From an uncultured Saprospiraceae bacterium (lineage in GTDB: Bacteria > Bacteroidota > Bacteroidia > Chitinophagales > Saprospiraceae), in the NCBI GenBank assembly GCA_937921525.1, contig CAKZUM010000221.1, positions 1 to 64,000 of the forward strand: 64,000 nucleotides of DNA. Direction: 5' to 3'. The notes under the pieces are model-generated. The model saw only the letters and a list, made by a program, of their open reading frames with translations. It had not been told where the DNA came from and made no database searches. Position numbers and translations under genes: made by a program. Numbering within the stretch: the stretch's first letter is position 1; each line of letters begins with the position of its first letter. Shown here piece after piece: positions 46,201-54,602 of this stretch.

Positions 46201-47568
46201 CCCAAAGACCGCAGAGCGCATCATTTTAGTAGCACTCTTAAAAGTAATCGCATCAATTTTATTGCGTTTCTCCGCAACGCCTAAACTAGCCAATTGACTG
46301 CTTTGAGCCGTAATTTGAAAAGCAATATATTCTACAATAATAACCGCACCGTCAATGATGATTCCGAAGTCAATGGCACCTAAACTCATGAGGTTAGCAT
46401 CTACCCCAAATAGATACATCAAAGACAAGGCGAACAATAAAGAAAGTGGAATGACAGAGGCGACTAATAATCCAGAACGGATATTACCTAACAAAACGAC
46501 AACGACAAAGATAACTATCAGACAACCTAAAATAAGGTTTTCGGCAATGGTAGAAGTGGTTTTTCCAATTAGCTCACTTCTATCCAAAAAAGGATTGATA
46601 AACACACCTTCAGGTAAAGATTTTTGCACTAATGCGACTCGTTCCTTTACACTTTCAATCACGGCCTTAGAATTGGCATCTTTCAACATCATTACTTGTC
46701 CCAACACCTTTTCGCCTTCCCCATTGGCAGTAATTGCTCCAAACCGATTAGCCGCTCCAAATTGGACTTTGGCAATATCTTTTACATAAATCGGCATGCC
46801 ACCTCGATTGGAAACAATAATATTATTAATGTCTTCCATTGAGCCTATCAGCCCTTCCCCACGAATAAAATAACTCTCATTGCCTTTTTCAATATAGCCA
46901 CCACCAGCGACACTATTATTATTTTCTAAAGCGGTAAACACCTCGGAAACTGAAATATTCATAGCTCGCAATCGCACAGGATTAACCGATACTTCATACT
47001 GTTTGAGTTGACCACCCCATGTATTTACCTCTACTACCCCAGGAATACCCGATAATTGCCTTTTGACAATCCAATCCTGCATCGTCCGCAAATCCATGAT
47101 AGAATATTGATCTTCATAGCCTGGCTTAACATCTAAGATATATTGATAAATTTCTCCTAATCCCGTAGAGACAGGCCCCATAAATGGACTACCAAAACCT
47201 TTAGGGATTTTTTCTTCTGCACTTTTTATCTTCTCTCCAATCAATTGCCGAGGTAAGTAGGTTCCCATTTCATCCTCAAAAACAATGGTCACAACGGATA
47301 AACCAAATTTGGAAATAGACCGAATCTCCTTGACGCCTGGCAGGTTCGCCATTTCTAACTCCACAGGATAGGTAATAAATTGTTCTACGTCTTGTGTGGA
47401 TAAATTTCGGGAAGTAGTAATTACCTGTATTTGGTTATTGGTCACATCTGGTACCGCCCCAATAGGTATGTTGAAGAGGGAATAAATACCGAAACCGATA
47501 ATCCCTAAAGTAAATAGAAGGATAAGTAGTTTGTTATGAATACTGTAATTGATGATTTTTTCGAGCAT
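43234..47568 (-). CDS. czcA: CzcA-type RND metal pump fused to a TolC-like channel
   Basis: 1444 residues. Residues 1-~1035 are a complete HME-RND pump: N-terminal helix MLEKIINYSIHNKLLILLF, PDVTNNQIQVITTSRNLS, and the TM4 motif DFGIIIDGAVIIVEY near residue 401, which resembles the zinc/cobalt/cadmium group rather than the copper/silver group. After the last RND helix (LPVLYALFDKQEKGS) a new hydrophobic segment leads to an outer-membrane efflux protein domain (about 1075-1444, TLSLEEAIEIALQNN..., two helical repeats). Such fusions are known in Bacteroidota. It works with the adaptor next door and is likely controlled by the two-component pair upstream. Confidence 0.92.
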   Translation of the reverse strand: MLEKIINYSIHNKLLILLFTLGIIGFGIYSLFNIPIGAVPDVTNNQIQVITTSRNLSTQDVEQFITYPVELEMANLPGVKEIRSISKFGLSVVTIVFEDEMGTYLPRQLIGEKIKSAEEKIPKGFGSPFMGPVSTGLGEIYQYILDVKPGYEDQYSIMDLRTMQDWIVKRQLSGIPGVVEVNTWGGQLKQYEVSVNPVRLRAMNISVSEVFTALENNNSVAGGGYIEKGNESYFIRGEGLIGSMEDINNIIVSNRGGMPIYVKDIAKVQFGAANRFGAITANGEGEKVLGQVMMLKDANSKAVIESVKERVALVQKSLPEGVFINPFLDRSELIGKTTSTIAENLILGCLIVIFVVVVLLGNIRSGLLVASVIPLSLLFALSLMYLFGVDANLMSLGAIDFGIIIDGAVIIVEYIAFQITAQSSQLASLGVAEKRNKIDAITFKSATKMMRSAVFGQLIIIIVFIPILSLSDIEGKMFSPMAMTFCFALVGAMVLCFTYVPVMAALFLKPAAQSSKNISVIILTFLEKIYTPVITLALRFKGIVLFLAVVLLVGVGILFTQMGGEFVPTLDEGDFVIQPVLKTGTNLSKTIETTTQIEKILKTFPEVKQVVTRIGAAEVPTDPMSMEESDVIITLKPPSEWTSATTKDELADAFKEALSDIPGLDYEFTQPIEMRFNELITGVRADLAIKLFGDDLEVLNKKAQEIKKAIEGVEGAADISVEKVAGLPQMSVKYNRAKIANFGLNIEQVNQMLTMSFAGLPAGSVFEGEKQFDLVVRYAAEFRKDIDNIRNSSITLSNGGQIPLSELADISYTKGPAKISRDDTKRRIVVGVNVRNRDLESVVNDVQAIIDTKVKIPVGYSVIYGGQFENLRNARDRLMVAVPIALVLIFILLYFAFQSIKEALMVYTAIPLSAVGGILLLYFRDMPFSISAGVGFIALFGIAVLNGIVLIEHFKELKAQGMDNLKERVILGTQQRLRPVLLTASAAALGFIPMALSTSAGAEVQRPLATVVVGGLISATLLTLIVLPVLYALFDKQEKGSTPILPSNTLLLFFIATFIFPNFGQAQSTTLSLEEAIEIALQNNAGLKASSLAIERSQELTNGAYDIDKTNIYFGFDQNNIAANDKPLGILGIQQAIKLPSVYKMQKQLRESEVKVQEQRLKIAERLLEKEITTIYTTIQFWETTQGHYQYMDSLYLQFATAATRRYELGETNYLEKLTADTKQKEMALQIDQCTDNITASYSNLASWLQTEEPFTISTASFVPLAIKESAIENHPSLQLYQAATDVSLNTIELEKKQSLPDINLEYFLGSNTADNAKIYNGFQVGVGIPLWRKAQRSTIEAGKLETKMIEQQALNYRLSIAAKKERLQAQLNKYEKALLFYQEDGRLLSREIINTATKGFKNGEIDFLQYLQSMENAKHIERSYLDNLYQYNLIVLEINYLMN

Positions 47569-47668
47569 AGCTACTATTTGTCCATTTTAGTTTATGGACA
47601 AATATAGGCTTTGTACCCGCCTTGCTCGTTTCTGATCGCTTAAGATTTGCTTAAGAAAGGGACATGAA

Positions 47669-49105
47669 TTAATATAAAGCGATTGAATTTGGCTTATAGT
47701 CACTTATTAAAATCATTATTGAGTCAGAAGAAATTTCTCTAAAATCGTCATTTTTTTCATACAGGATCCTTTCTATATCTGTATTAGAAAATACATAGTT
47801 TTGATAGCCTCCAAATCTCCCGAAGTAATAATCAAATCTGCGATGGTCGTTTATAATTCCTTCAATTATGTATGCAATTCTAAAATCCCCATTTTCGTTA
47901 ATTTCATTAAATTTCAATTCACCTAATTCAGTATTTTCATATCCGATACTATCCAAAACAGCAGAGAGTACAGGGATATTAAATGTAAGTTTCTTAGAAT
48001 TTGATGTTAACTCAACTATTTCAATATTTTGTTTAGTTGTATCACTCCAAAAATTTATAATTCCATTTTTAAAGTCATAAGTATATCTTTCTAGGTCCAG
48101 TTCAATAATATCTTCAAAAAGCATAATATTATCAGTTGTTATCATTTTTGGACTTCCAAGTTTATCCCTAACATACTGCATATTGGTTCCAACATCAAAG
48201 TCATTTAGAATATCAGAATATAATTCTTTGATGGGAGGATTAGTATTAAAAACTAAATTTGCTGGATTAGAAAAATTTGAAGTATTTGTAATAACTGTAT
48301 TTTCTTTTGATAAGCTATCTTTTTTATTTGGTTCGTTAAGAGCTTTTATGACTCCAAAAATGATGGTAAAGCAAACAGTAATAACAGCACAGATAGCTAA
48401 TACAATTTGAGAAATATTACTTTTAGGTCTCCTTGATTCTTTTAATCCTTTATCGGTATTAGTCAATTCTAATCTTTCTTCTAGTGATGTTATAATGTTT
48501 TCATAGTATTTTTGCGTATTCAAAATAGCTGCGTATCTAAATTCTACGAGTGTTAGTTGCCAATATAAGCCCGGCATATCTTTTTTAGAAAAAACGGCTT
48601 CTGCTATTGGTAATATTCTTTTATTAAAAGTAGTTTTCTCTTTAAATGTTATATCTGTTATTATAGGTTTATATTTATTAATTATTCTCCTCAGCTTCAA
48701 AATTAGCTTTTTTGCATCTTCATCGTTTAGATTTAAACTATCGTCATGAAATTCTATTAGTTTACCTGATACGATTGTCTCTAGGTTAGAAAGATGTGCT
48801 ATTACTTGTCCATAAAAATTAGTCCTTTTATGATTATTTTCCTGTTCAATACCTATCATTTCGAAAAAATAAAATTCAGGGTATAAATCATCTAAGAGTA
48901 TGAATGGTTGAATGAAATCTTCTATAATTTGAAATTGATTCCAGATATTTGGATATAAGGTGTTTGATTTTAAAAGTTGATTATGCCTTTCTAAAGTTAA
49001 TATTCCTATCATGTAACTTTTGTTTTCTAATATTAAGTAAAAAAATGAAACGACTGATAAGATAATGAATACTAGAAAAAAATCAGGATAAGTTCCCCTA
49101 CCCAA
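47669..49105 (-). CDS. Unknown two-helix membrane protein between sensor kinase and pump
   Basis: 478 residues if the TTG at 49105 is used, overlapping the kinase stop; the first ATG (49012) would remove the first membrane helix (about 8-27). A second helix lies at about 233-255 (QIVLAICAVITVCFTIIFGV). The middle is helical, and the C-terminal ~200 residues are alpha/beta with VGTNMQYVRDKLGSPKMIT near residue 308, resembling ETEC_3214-type domains, but this is weak. Strongly AT-rich compared with its neighbours, which hints at separate origin. The role in metal sensing is unknown. Confidence 0.5.
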   Translation of the reverse strand: MGRGTYPDFFLVFIILSVVSFFYLILENKSYMIGILTLERHNQLLKSNTLYPNIWNQFQIIEDFIQPFILLDDLYPEFYFFEMIGIEQENNHKRTNFYGQVIAHLSNLETIVSGKLIEFHDDSLNLNDEDAKKLILKLRRIINKYKPIITDITFKEKTTFNKRILPIAEAVFSKKDMPGLYWQLTLVEFRYAAILNTQKYYENIITSLEERLELTNTDKGLKESRRPKSNISQIVLAICAVITVCFTIIFGVIKALNEPNKKDSLSKENTVITNTSNFSNPANLVFNTNPPIKELYSDILNDFDVGTNMQYVRDKLGSPKMITTDNIMLFEDIIELDLERYTYDFKNGIINFWSDTTKQNIEIVELTSNSKKLTFNIPVLSAVLDSIGYENTELGELKFNEINENGDFRIAYIIEGIINDHRRFDYYFGRFGGYQNYVFSNTDIERILYEKNDDFREISSDSIMILISDYKPNSIALY

Positions 49106-50474
49106 AAGTCAACATAAAGCAACTCCCCTCCCTCACCTCACTAGAAACAACAATCCTAATTCCCATCATATCACAAGCCTTCTTCACAATAGAAAGCCCC
49201 AAACCATTCCCTGTAATCTCTTTGTGATTTAAAGCATCTGATCGAAAAAACGGGATAAAAATATGATCCATATCCACAGCTTTAATGCCTATGCCCGTAT
49301 CTTTAATTTGGCAATGGAGTTGTCCGCTTTCTTGGGAGAGTGTAATGTTTATAGTACCATTAAGATAAGAATATTTTATCGCATTGGAAAGTAAGTTATC
49401 AAAAATCAAATCTAGATAATAAGGGTCAGAGGTGATGATACTTTGGTTGGTCGCTTTTACATTGACAGCTAATTTTTTATCGGTAATAGCAGCTCTATAT
49501 CTATGTAGTACATCATCAATAGATGTTTGTATATTGACAGATTGTTTCGTTAATTGATGGTTTGCTTTATCAAATCTTGCTAGTATCAATAATTGGTCGA
49601 CGACCTCTGATATTCGGTTAATCTCTTGAATACTATATTTTATTTTTTCTTGATATTCAACTGCCGTTCTTGGCTTTCTAATCAATACCTCTAAAGTCCC
49701 TTGCAATACCGCTAGGGGTGTTCTAAACTGGTGGGAAGCATCTGCCGTAAATTGCTTTTCTCGTTCAATCGCGTCTTGCATCCTACCCAACAACTCATTA
49801 ATAGAAGAAGTGAGCGTGAATAGTTCATCTTTATTCACAGGCAATGGAATTCGTTCATTTAGACTATTTCTAGTGATTCTATCTGCCGTTTGCGTAATGG
49901 TCTGCACAGGAATGATACTTCGACCTGCTAAAAAACGAGTGATAAAAAAAAGCCCAATCAAGACAATTGGAAAAAGGAGCAAGAGTGTATTTTTTAGATT
50001 ATGTAATACGATATTTGATCCTTCTAAAGACATTGCTGCCATGATATAGCCTTTCATTTCTCCATACATTTCAACAGGCACTTGAATCTGTCGAATCGCT
50101 CGACGGTTAAGCTTCGTATCGAACTGATTAAAAAATGCTTTGTTGGGATGAAAGCGTAAATTGTCTTCTTTTAGATTAGGAGATTTATCCATTAAAGTCC
50201 CTTCTTTATTAACAATTTGAATAAAAACAGGATTTGCCTGCACTTCTATATGTTCTCGTTCTGCCCATTCATTTTTATTAAAAAAAAGGATACTATCATT
50301 TCTAACAAAAATTTCGTTTCGATGCATTTGCGCCTCAAAGTTCAGGTCGCTATCTATTTCGTTATACATGGCAGATTGCGCCACCAAGTAGATAATGACA
50401 AACACCAAAGCTGTAATACTAGCTGTCGCCAACATATAATATAACGCAATTCTATTTTTAAAAGATAAATTCAT
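49098..50474 (-). CDS. Sensor histidine kinase (CusS/CzcS type)
   Basis: 458 residues. Two membrane helices (about 12-34 and 164-184) bracket a ~130-residue periplasmic sensor. A HAMP (about 185-235), then HisKA with H248 in DASHQFRTPLAV, then HATPase with N-box NLLSNAIKYS, G1 DTGIGIKA, and GNGLGLSIVKKA. It probably senses excess metal and phosphorylates the regulator encoded directly upstream, with no gap between the genes. Assignment as a CusS/CzcS-like kinase rests on neighbouring efflux genes. Confidence 0.9.
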   Translation of the reverse strand: MNLSFKNRIALYYMLATASITALVFVIIYLVAQSAMYNEIDSDLNFEAQMHRNEIFVRNDSILFFNKNEWAEREHIEVQANPVFIQIVNKEGTLMDKSPNLKEDNLRFHPNKAFFNQFDTKLNRRAIRQIQVPVEMYGEMKGYIMAAMSLEGSNIVLHNLKNTLLLLFPIVLIGLFFITRFLAGRSIIPVQTITQTADRITRNSLNERIPLPVNKDELFTLTSSINELLGRMQDAIEREKQFTADASHQFRTPLAVLQGTLEVLIRKPRTAVEYQEKIKYSIQEINRISEVVDQLLILARFDKANHQLTKQSVNIQTSIDDVLHRYRAAITDKKLAVNVKATNQSIITSDPYYLDLIFDNLLSNAIKYSYLNGTINITLSQESGQLHCQIKDTGIGIKAVDMDHIFIPFFRSDALNHKEITGNGLGLSIVKKACDMMGIRIVVSSEVREGSCFMLTFG

Positions 50475-51140
50475 TTAGTCTTTGGCTATATAGCCTACCC
50501 CCCTAACGGTTTGGATGTAGTCTTCTTCTGTTTTTAAATGTAGTTTTTTTCTAAGCGCATTGATATACACATCTATGACGCCGGTATCGTACTCAAAATG
50601 AATATCCCAAACTTTTTCTATAATTTGGGTTCGTCGACAAACGGTTCCTTTATGTCGGATCAAAAATTCAAGCAAATCAAATTCTTTTTGGGTCAACGAA
50701 ACCACTACTCCATCTTTCAATACTTGGTGTGCAGCTACATCTAATACAATATTGCCTAAGGTTAATTTTTCTAAGTCGCTACTTTTAGTCCTTAACTGTA
50801 CTTTAATCCGAATTAACAATTCTTCAAAATGAAACGGCTTTTTGATGTAGTCATTCGCGCCTGCTTGTAGTCCTTGAATGGTGTCTTGTACCGTATCTTT
50901 TGCCGTTAAAAAGATAAGAGGTGTCTCCGTATCAGTAGTTCTAATAATTTTGCAGATGTCTATACCCGTTATTCCTGGCAACATCCAATCCACTAATAGT
51001 AAATCATATTTTTTGCTTTGTGCCAGTTCCAACCCATTCGTACCGTTATTAGCCGTATCTACTAGATAGCCTTCCTCTTCCAGCCCTTGTTGAATGAAAT
51101 TAGCAATACCTAATTCGTCTTCTATGACCAAAATATTCAT
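50475..51140 (-). CDS. OmpR-family response regulator
   Basis: 221 residues. Receiver domain with acidic pocket E7-D8 and phospho-acceptor D51 in LLVDWMLPG, then the conserved T and K of FLTAKD and KPFHFEEL. The winged-helix DNA-binding domain (about 125-220) has LTQKEFDLLEFLIRHKGTVCRRTQIIEKVWDI and ends VRGVGYIAKD. First gene of the minus-strand metal operon, divergent from the sigma-factor gene (175-base gap). Likely activates the efflux genes. Confidence 0.93.
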   Translation of the reverse strand: MNILVIEDELGIANFIQQGLEEEGYLVDTANNGTNGLELAQSKKYDLLLVDWMLPGITGIDICKIIRTTDTETPLIFLTAKDTVQDTIQGLQAGANDYIKKPFHFEELLIRIKVQLRTKSSDLEKLTLGNIVLDVAAHQVLKDGVVVSLTQKEFDLLEFLIRHKGTVCRRTQIIEKVWDIHFEYDTGVIDVYINALRKKLHLKTEEDYIQTVRGVGYIAKD

Positions 51141-51314
51141 GGCGTAAAAATATTGAAACTAACTAGATAGTTTTCTTAAATCTTGCTTAAGATGTTAGAA
51201 AGGTCTTTGAGTTTAAGTACTTATACTAGATTTTTATAGCATTTTCCGTAAAAAATATAAATTACTAGGCAACTCTTTCCTTCAACTAGACCGTACTCCT
51301 TAGTAGATTAGTAT

Positions 51315-51869
51315 ATGCAAAATAAAATGCCAGAACTAAAGACCGTAATTAATGGCTGTAGACAAGGAAACCGCTTGGCTCAGAAACAACTCTATAAAGT
51401 GTTGTATAGCTATGCTATGGGGCTTTGTATGCGATATGCTCAAAATACGGAAGAGGCAGAAGAAATGTTGAATAATGGTTTTTTTAAAGTCTTTAAGAAA
51501 ATAGATCAATATGATGTTAATTTACCCTTTAAGCCATGGTTTAAGGTGGTAATGGTTCATACAGCTATTGATTATCAAAAAGCTAAAAAGGTCTTTTATA
51601 CGGAGGAGATTTCGGAAGTGCAGCTTGATTTAGTAAACGATCATGGAATTGAAACACAAATGGCCTATGAGGAATTAATACTTGTCATACAAAAATTAAG
51701 TCCTGCCTACAGAATCGTGTTTAATATGCATGAAATAGAAGGATATAAGCACCATGAAATAGCCGAGCAACTCAATATAAGCACTGGTACTTCTAAATCT
51801 AATTTAGCAAAAGCTAAAAAGAAATTGCGAACACTACTGCAAGAAAAGCAACTAACAAAATTGAATTGA
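51315..51869 (+). CDS. ECF-type RNA polymerase sigma factor
   Basis: 184 residues. Region 2 spans about 10-85 (RLAQKQLYKVLYSYAMGLCMRYAQNTEEAEEMLNNGFFKVFKKI). Region 4 follows (about 120-175: AYEELILVIQKLSPAYRIVFNMHEIEGYKHHEIAEQLNISTGTSKSNLAKAKKKL). No region 3, as in ECF sigmas. The next gene starts at the stop codon's last base, so its product is a candidate partner/anti-sigma. It probably controls the lipoprotein and carboxylase genes that follow. Confidence 0.92.
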   Translation: MQNKMPELKTVINGCRQGNRLAQKQLYKVLYSYAMGLCMRYAQNTEEAEEMLNNGFFKVFKKIDQYDVNLPFKPWFKVVMVHTAIDYQKAKKVFYTEEISEVQLDLVNDHGIETQMAYEELILVIQKLSPAYRIVFNMHEIEGYKHHEIAEQLNISTGTSKSNLAKAKKKLRTLLQEKQLTKLN

Positions 51870-53158
51870 TGGAGATGGAAAAAAATGACTACAATAACAT
51901 AAAGAAGATTTTAGATAATCCGCCAAGCTTTCCATATAAGGAAGAACAATGGAATGCCTTAGCCAAACAACTTGACCAAGCGGAAGAAAAGTCAGCTAGC
52001 TATTGGGAGCGGTATGCTTGGTTACTAATGATCCTACCTTTTCTATTACTAGGTGGTTGGGCTTGGCATACTATTCAAAAAGCAAATCAAGAAATTTTTA
52101 AGCTAAAAAAACAAGTAGAACAGGTAAATTTAGTAAATGAAAACATAGTAGATACAACCATCTATCGATCTACCGTTTATGTGTATGATACGATCTACCA
52201 AACAAAAACTATCTATCAAGAAGTAGATTCTCCAATAAAAGCGGCTTTACAATTGAATAAACCCGCTAGTTTAAGTCAACAACTGCAGCTTGCTTTTGAA
52301 CAAAAAGGAGTAGGTACGAAGTTTCAGCAAACCATATTTACACCTCTAAGTCAAATTGGAATAGGTGGCGTACAACAAATTTTAAACCAATCAAGAAGCA
52401 CCCCAACTGTCTATGCTTATAATGAAGAAGCAATCAAACAGCCTTTAACCGCTACTGACATTCTACAAGTAGATTTGCTTGATCTTCCTCTAAGAGACAT
52501 GCCACTGTTTTTATACGATGAGCCTGCTCAGGTCACAGAACCAGATAATTCACGCTTATTTTTACAACCTACAGGTTTTAGTCTTGGGATAGAGGGCAGT
52601 TTATTGAAGCTTATCCATGCACCTGTTTTGAGTACCCAAGGTTATACCCTAGGCTTATCAAGTGATATACATTTTGGGAGTAATTTGAGTATGTTTATTG
52701 GTGGAGAGTATCTTGAAAATCAATATAAGGTAACAAATATAGAAGACTTTGAAATTTACCCTACTGTTACACCTGATGACAGAACAGACCTTTTAAGTTA
52801 CATTCGAATCAAGTCTAGATATCTACAGATTCCATTTGGGTTTAAATATAAATTTCAATCAATGAAATCCTTAAGACCTTACTTAGGCTTCGGTTTAATT
52901 GCTAGAAAACCTATAGCTAAAGAATTAGACTATGAATTTTTAGGCGTAAGGGAAGAATATTATATCAACCGTTCCTATAATACTAAAGGGTTCGCCATTA
53001 ATACTTGGAGAGGAGATATAGGCGTGGAGCTAGCTCTTAATAAAGAATGGAATGTGTATTTAGAGGCAACATATGATCAAGATTTCAGAAAAAGCACCTT
53101 TGATTTTGAGCAAATCAAATACCTTAATCTACGAGCAGGTGTTTTGTATAATTTTTGA
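51869..53158 (+). CDS. Membrane-anchored protein with beta-barrel-like C-terminus
   Basis: About 430 residues. Residues 1-45 are short, charged and presumably cytoplasmic. One membrane helix follows (about 50-65: WLLMILPFLLLGGWAW), then a coiled coil (~70-95). A Gln/Leu-rich periplasmic linker leads to a C-terminal ~190-residue region with alternating strands ending in RAGVLYNF, as in outer-membrane beta-barrels. If right, one polypeptide would bridge both membranes. The N-terminus could bind the sigma factor encoded one base upstream. No signal peptidase site is seen. Confidence 0.6.
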   Translation: MEMEKNDYNNIKKILDNPPSFPYKEEQWNALAKQLDQAEEKSASYWERYAWLLMILPFLLLGGWAWHTIQKANQEIFKLKKQVEQVNLVNENIVDTTIYRSTVYVYDTIYQTKTIYQEVDSPIKAALQLNKPASLSQQLQLAFEQKGVGTKFQQTIFTPLSQIGIGGVQQILNQSRSTPTVYAYNEEAIKQPLTATDILQVDLLDLPLRDMPLFLYDEPAQVTEPDNSRLFLQPTGFSLGIEGSLLKLIHAPVLSTQGYTLGLSSDIHFGSNLSMFIGGEYLENQYKVTNIEDFEIYPTVTPDDRTDLLSYIRIKSRYLQIPFGFKYKFQSMKSLRPYLGFGLIARKPIAKELDYEFLGVREEYYINRSYNTKGFAINTWRGDIGVELALNKEWNVYLEATYDQDFRKSTFDFEQIKYLNLRAGVLYNF

Positions 53159-53242
53159 CAATAGAACAGGCAACCCTTTCATAAAAAACTACCGTACCTT
53201 TTTATAGGTATACAATAATTTATATTTATTATTTTTAAATAA

Positions 53243-53275
53243 CTGCCAACTCCAAGTAGAGTTTGGAGCTGGCAG
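53243..53275. repeat. Stem-loop between the barrel gene and the Asp-rich lipoprotein gene
   Basis: CTGCCAACTCCAA (53243-53255) pairs, with one mismatch, with TTGGAGCTGGCAG (53263-53275). No T-run follows. It may be a terminator for the sigma operon or a 5' leader structure of the next gene; the ATG of the latter is 36 bases on. Confidence 0.45.
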
Positions 53276-53310
53276 CGCTTATTCAATTCTTAAATAAACT
53301 TTTCAAAATT

Positions 53311-54480
53311 ATGAAGATTTTTCGAATTTTTCTCGTTTTCTTAGTAACAGGAGCATTAATAGTTGCTTGTTCAAAGGAATCCAAAGAAGAAATGAGTTCA
53401 GTAGTTAATGAATCCGCGACAGTAGCTACTATTAGTGCTAACATCCCATTAGATGCTAGTCTACAAAAATTGGAAGCTACATTACTGAATTTCGATCAAA
53501 CGGAGGAGTTTAGAGCACAAAGCATAACAGCTTCCTCTAGAAATGCTTTACCAGCTAGAGTATTAAACACCGTAGCTAACAATTATCCAAATGCCACTAT
53601 CCAGTCTTATGAAGTGTATACTTCTGTTCCTGGGGCATCTTACCAACATTATTCTGTACTATTAGATAATGGTATAGAGTTCGTTGTTTTTCAGTGGGGA
53701 CATATTCTAGCTAGAGCAACTATAGAAGCAGTATATGAACCAAATGAACTTAAAGCAGGACAGTTACCTTGGAATTTATTACTTAGAATTTATAGCAATT
53801 ATCAAAATGATCTTATCGAAGAAATAGAGCCTAGAGGGAGTTCTTTTGAAGTAGATTTAAAAGACGGTAGAGAATTGATTATTAATGCCAGTGGTACAGT
53901 GATTGCGATCAATCAAGATGCAGATGGCGATGATGATGATGATGATTCAGGGAATACTTTACCCGGGGTTGATGGCATAGATAACAATTCTTCTTCGGAC
54001 GATGACGATGATGGTTTAGGAGACAACGATGATGGAGTCTCAGGCAACAATGACGATGACGATGATGGTAATGGCGATAATGATGACGGTATATCTAGCA
54101 ATAATGATGACGATGATGACGGAGATGGAGACAATGATGATGGTGTATCTAGCAACAGTGATGACGATGATGACGGCAACGGAGACGACGATGATGGAGT
54201 TGCTGGAAATGGTAATCATATTGATCCAGCAACACTTCCTACTGCTATTCGGAATTACATAGCAGCTAATTACCCAGGTGCCACTATTACGGAGGCGGAG
54301 AGATACAGTAATCAATACGAAGTTGAGTTAAACAATGGTGTAGAACTTTATTTTGACTTAAATGGTAATTTAATCAGTTCTTCTGGTAGTTCTTCAGATG
54401 ACGATGATGATAATGGAACTAGTGACAACGACGATGATGATGATAATGGAACTAGCGACAACGACGATGATGATAACTAA
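53311..54480 (+). CDS. PepSY-like lipoprotein with Asp-rich tandem repeats
   Basis: 389 residues from the ATG at 53311. The lipoprotein signal ends ...GALIVAC. Three PepSY-like (PF11396-type) units follow: LPARVLNTVANNYPNATIQSYEV, LPWNLLLRIYSNY, and a third, LPTAIRNYIAANYPGATITEAER. Between the second and third lies an 18-residue repeat, GDNDDGVSGNNDDDDDGN and variants, about four times. The C-terminus is again D-rich. The D-x-D-x-D-G spacing is like thrombospondin-3/dockerin calcium loops. Probably anchored in the outer membrane, binding Ca2+. It precedes the carboxylase gene. Confidence 0.75.
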   Translation: MKIFRIFLVFLVTGALIVACSKESKEEMSSVVNESATVATISANIPLDASLQKLEATLLNFDQTEEFRAQSITASSRNALPARVLNTVANNYPNATIQSYEVYTSVPGASYQHYSVLLDNGIEFVVFQWGHILARATIEAVYEPNELKAGQLPWNLLLRIYSNYQNDLIEEIEPRGSSFEVDLKDGRELIINASGTVIAINQDADGDDDDDDSGNTLPGVDGIDNNSSSDDDDDGLGDNDDGVSGNNDDDDDGNGDNDDGISSNNDDDDDGDGDNDDGVSSNSDDDDDGNGDDDDGVAGNGNHIDPATLPTAIRNYIAANYPGATITEAERYSNQYEVELNNGVELYFDLNGNLISSSGSSSDDDDDNGTSDNDDDDDNGTSDNDDDDN

Positions 54481-54504
54481 TTTATTATTCTAATTCATCC
54501 AAAT

Positions 54505-54544
54505 CTATCCTGTCTCCTTCCTTGAAACGGAGGGGATAGGATAG
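54505..54544 (+). terminator. Hairpin after the Asp-rich lipoprotein gene
   Basis: CTATCCTGTCTCC pairs with GGGGATAGGATAG (small bulge) and is followed by TTTATT. It lies 25 bases after the stop and is a probable terminator or attenuator before the carboxylase gene. Confidence 0.55.
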
Positions 54545-54602
54545 TTTATTTGCACCGAACTTTTAGACAACTGCTTCTTTTTCTACTAAAACAAGCAAAA
54601 TA

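Noticed and set aside
53913..54315. Ser-rich, Met/Thr-rich and Ile/Val-rich frames over the Asp repeats
   Set aside because: They are out-of-frame readings of the GATGAC-type repeats.
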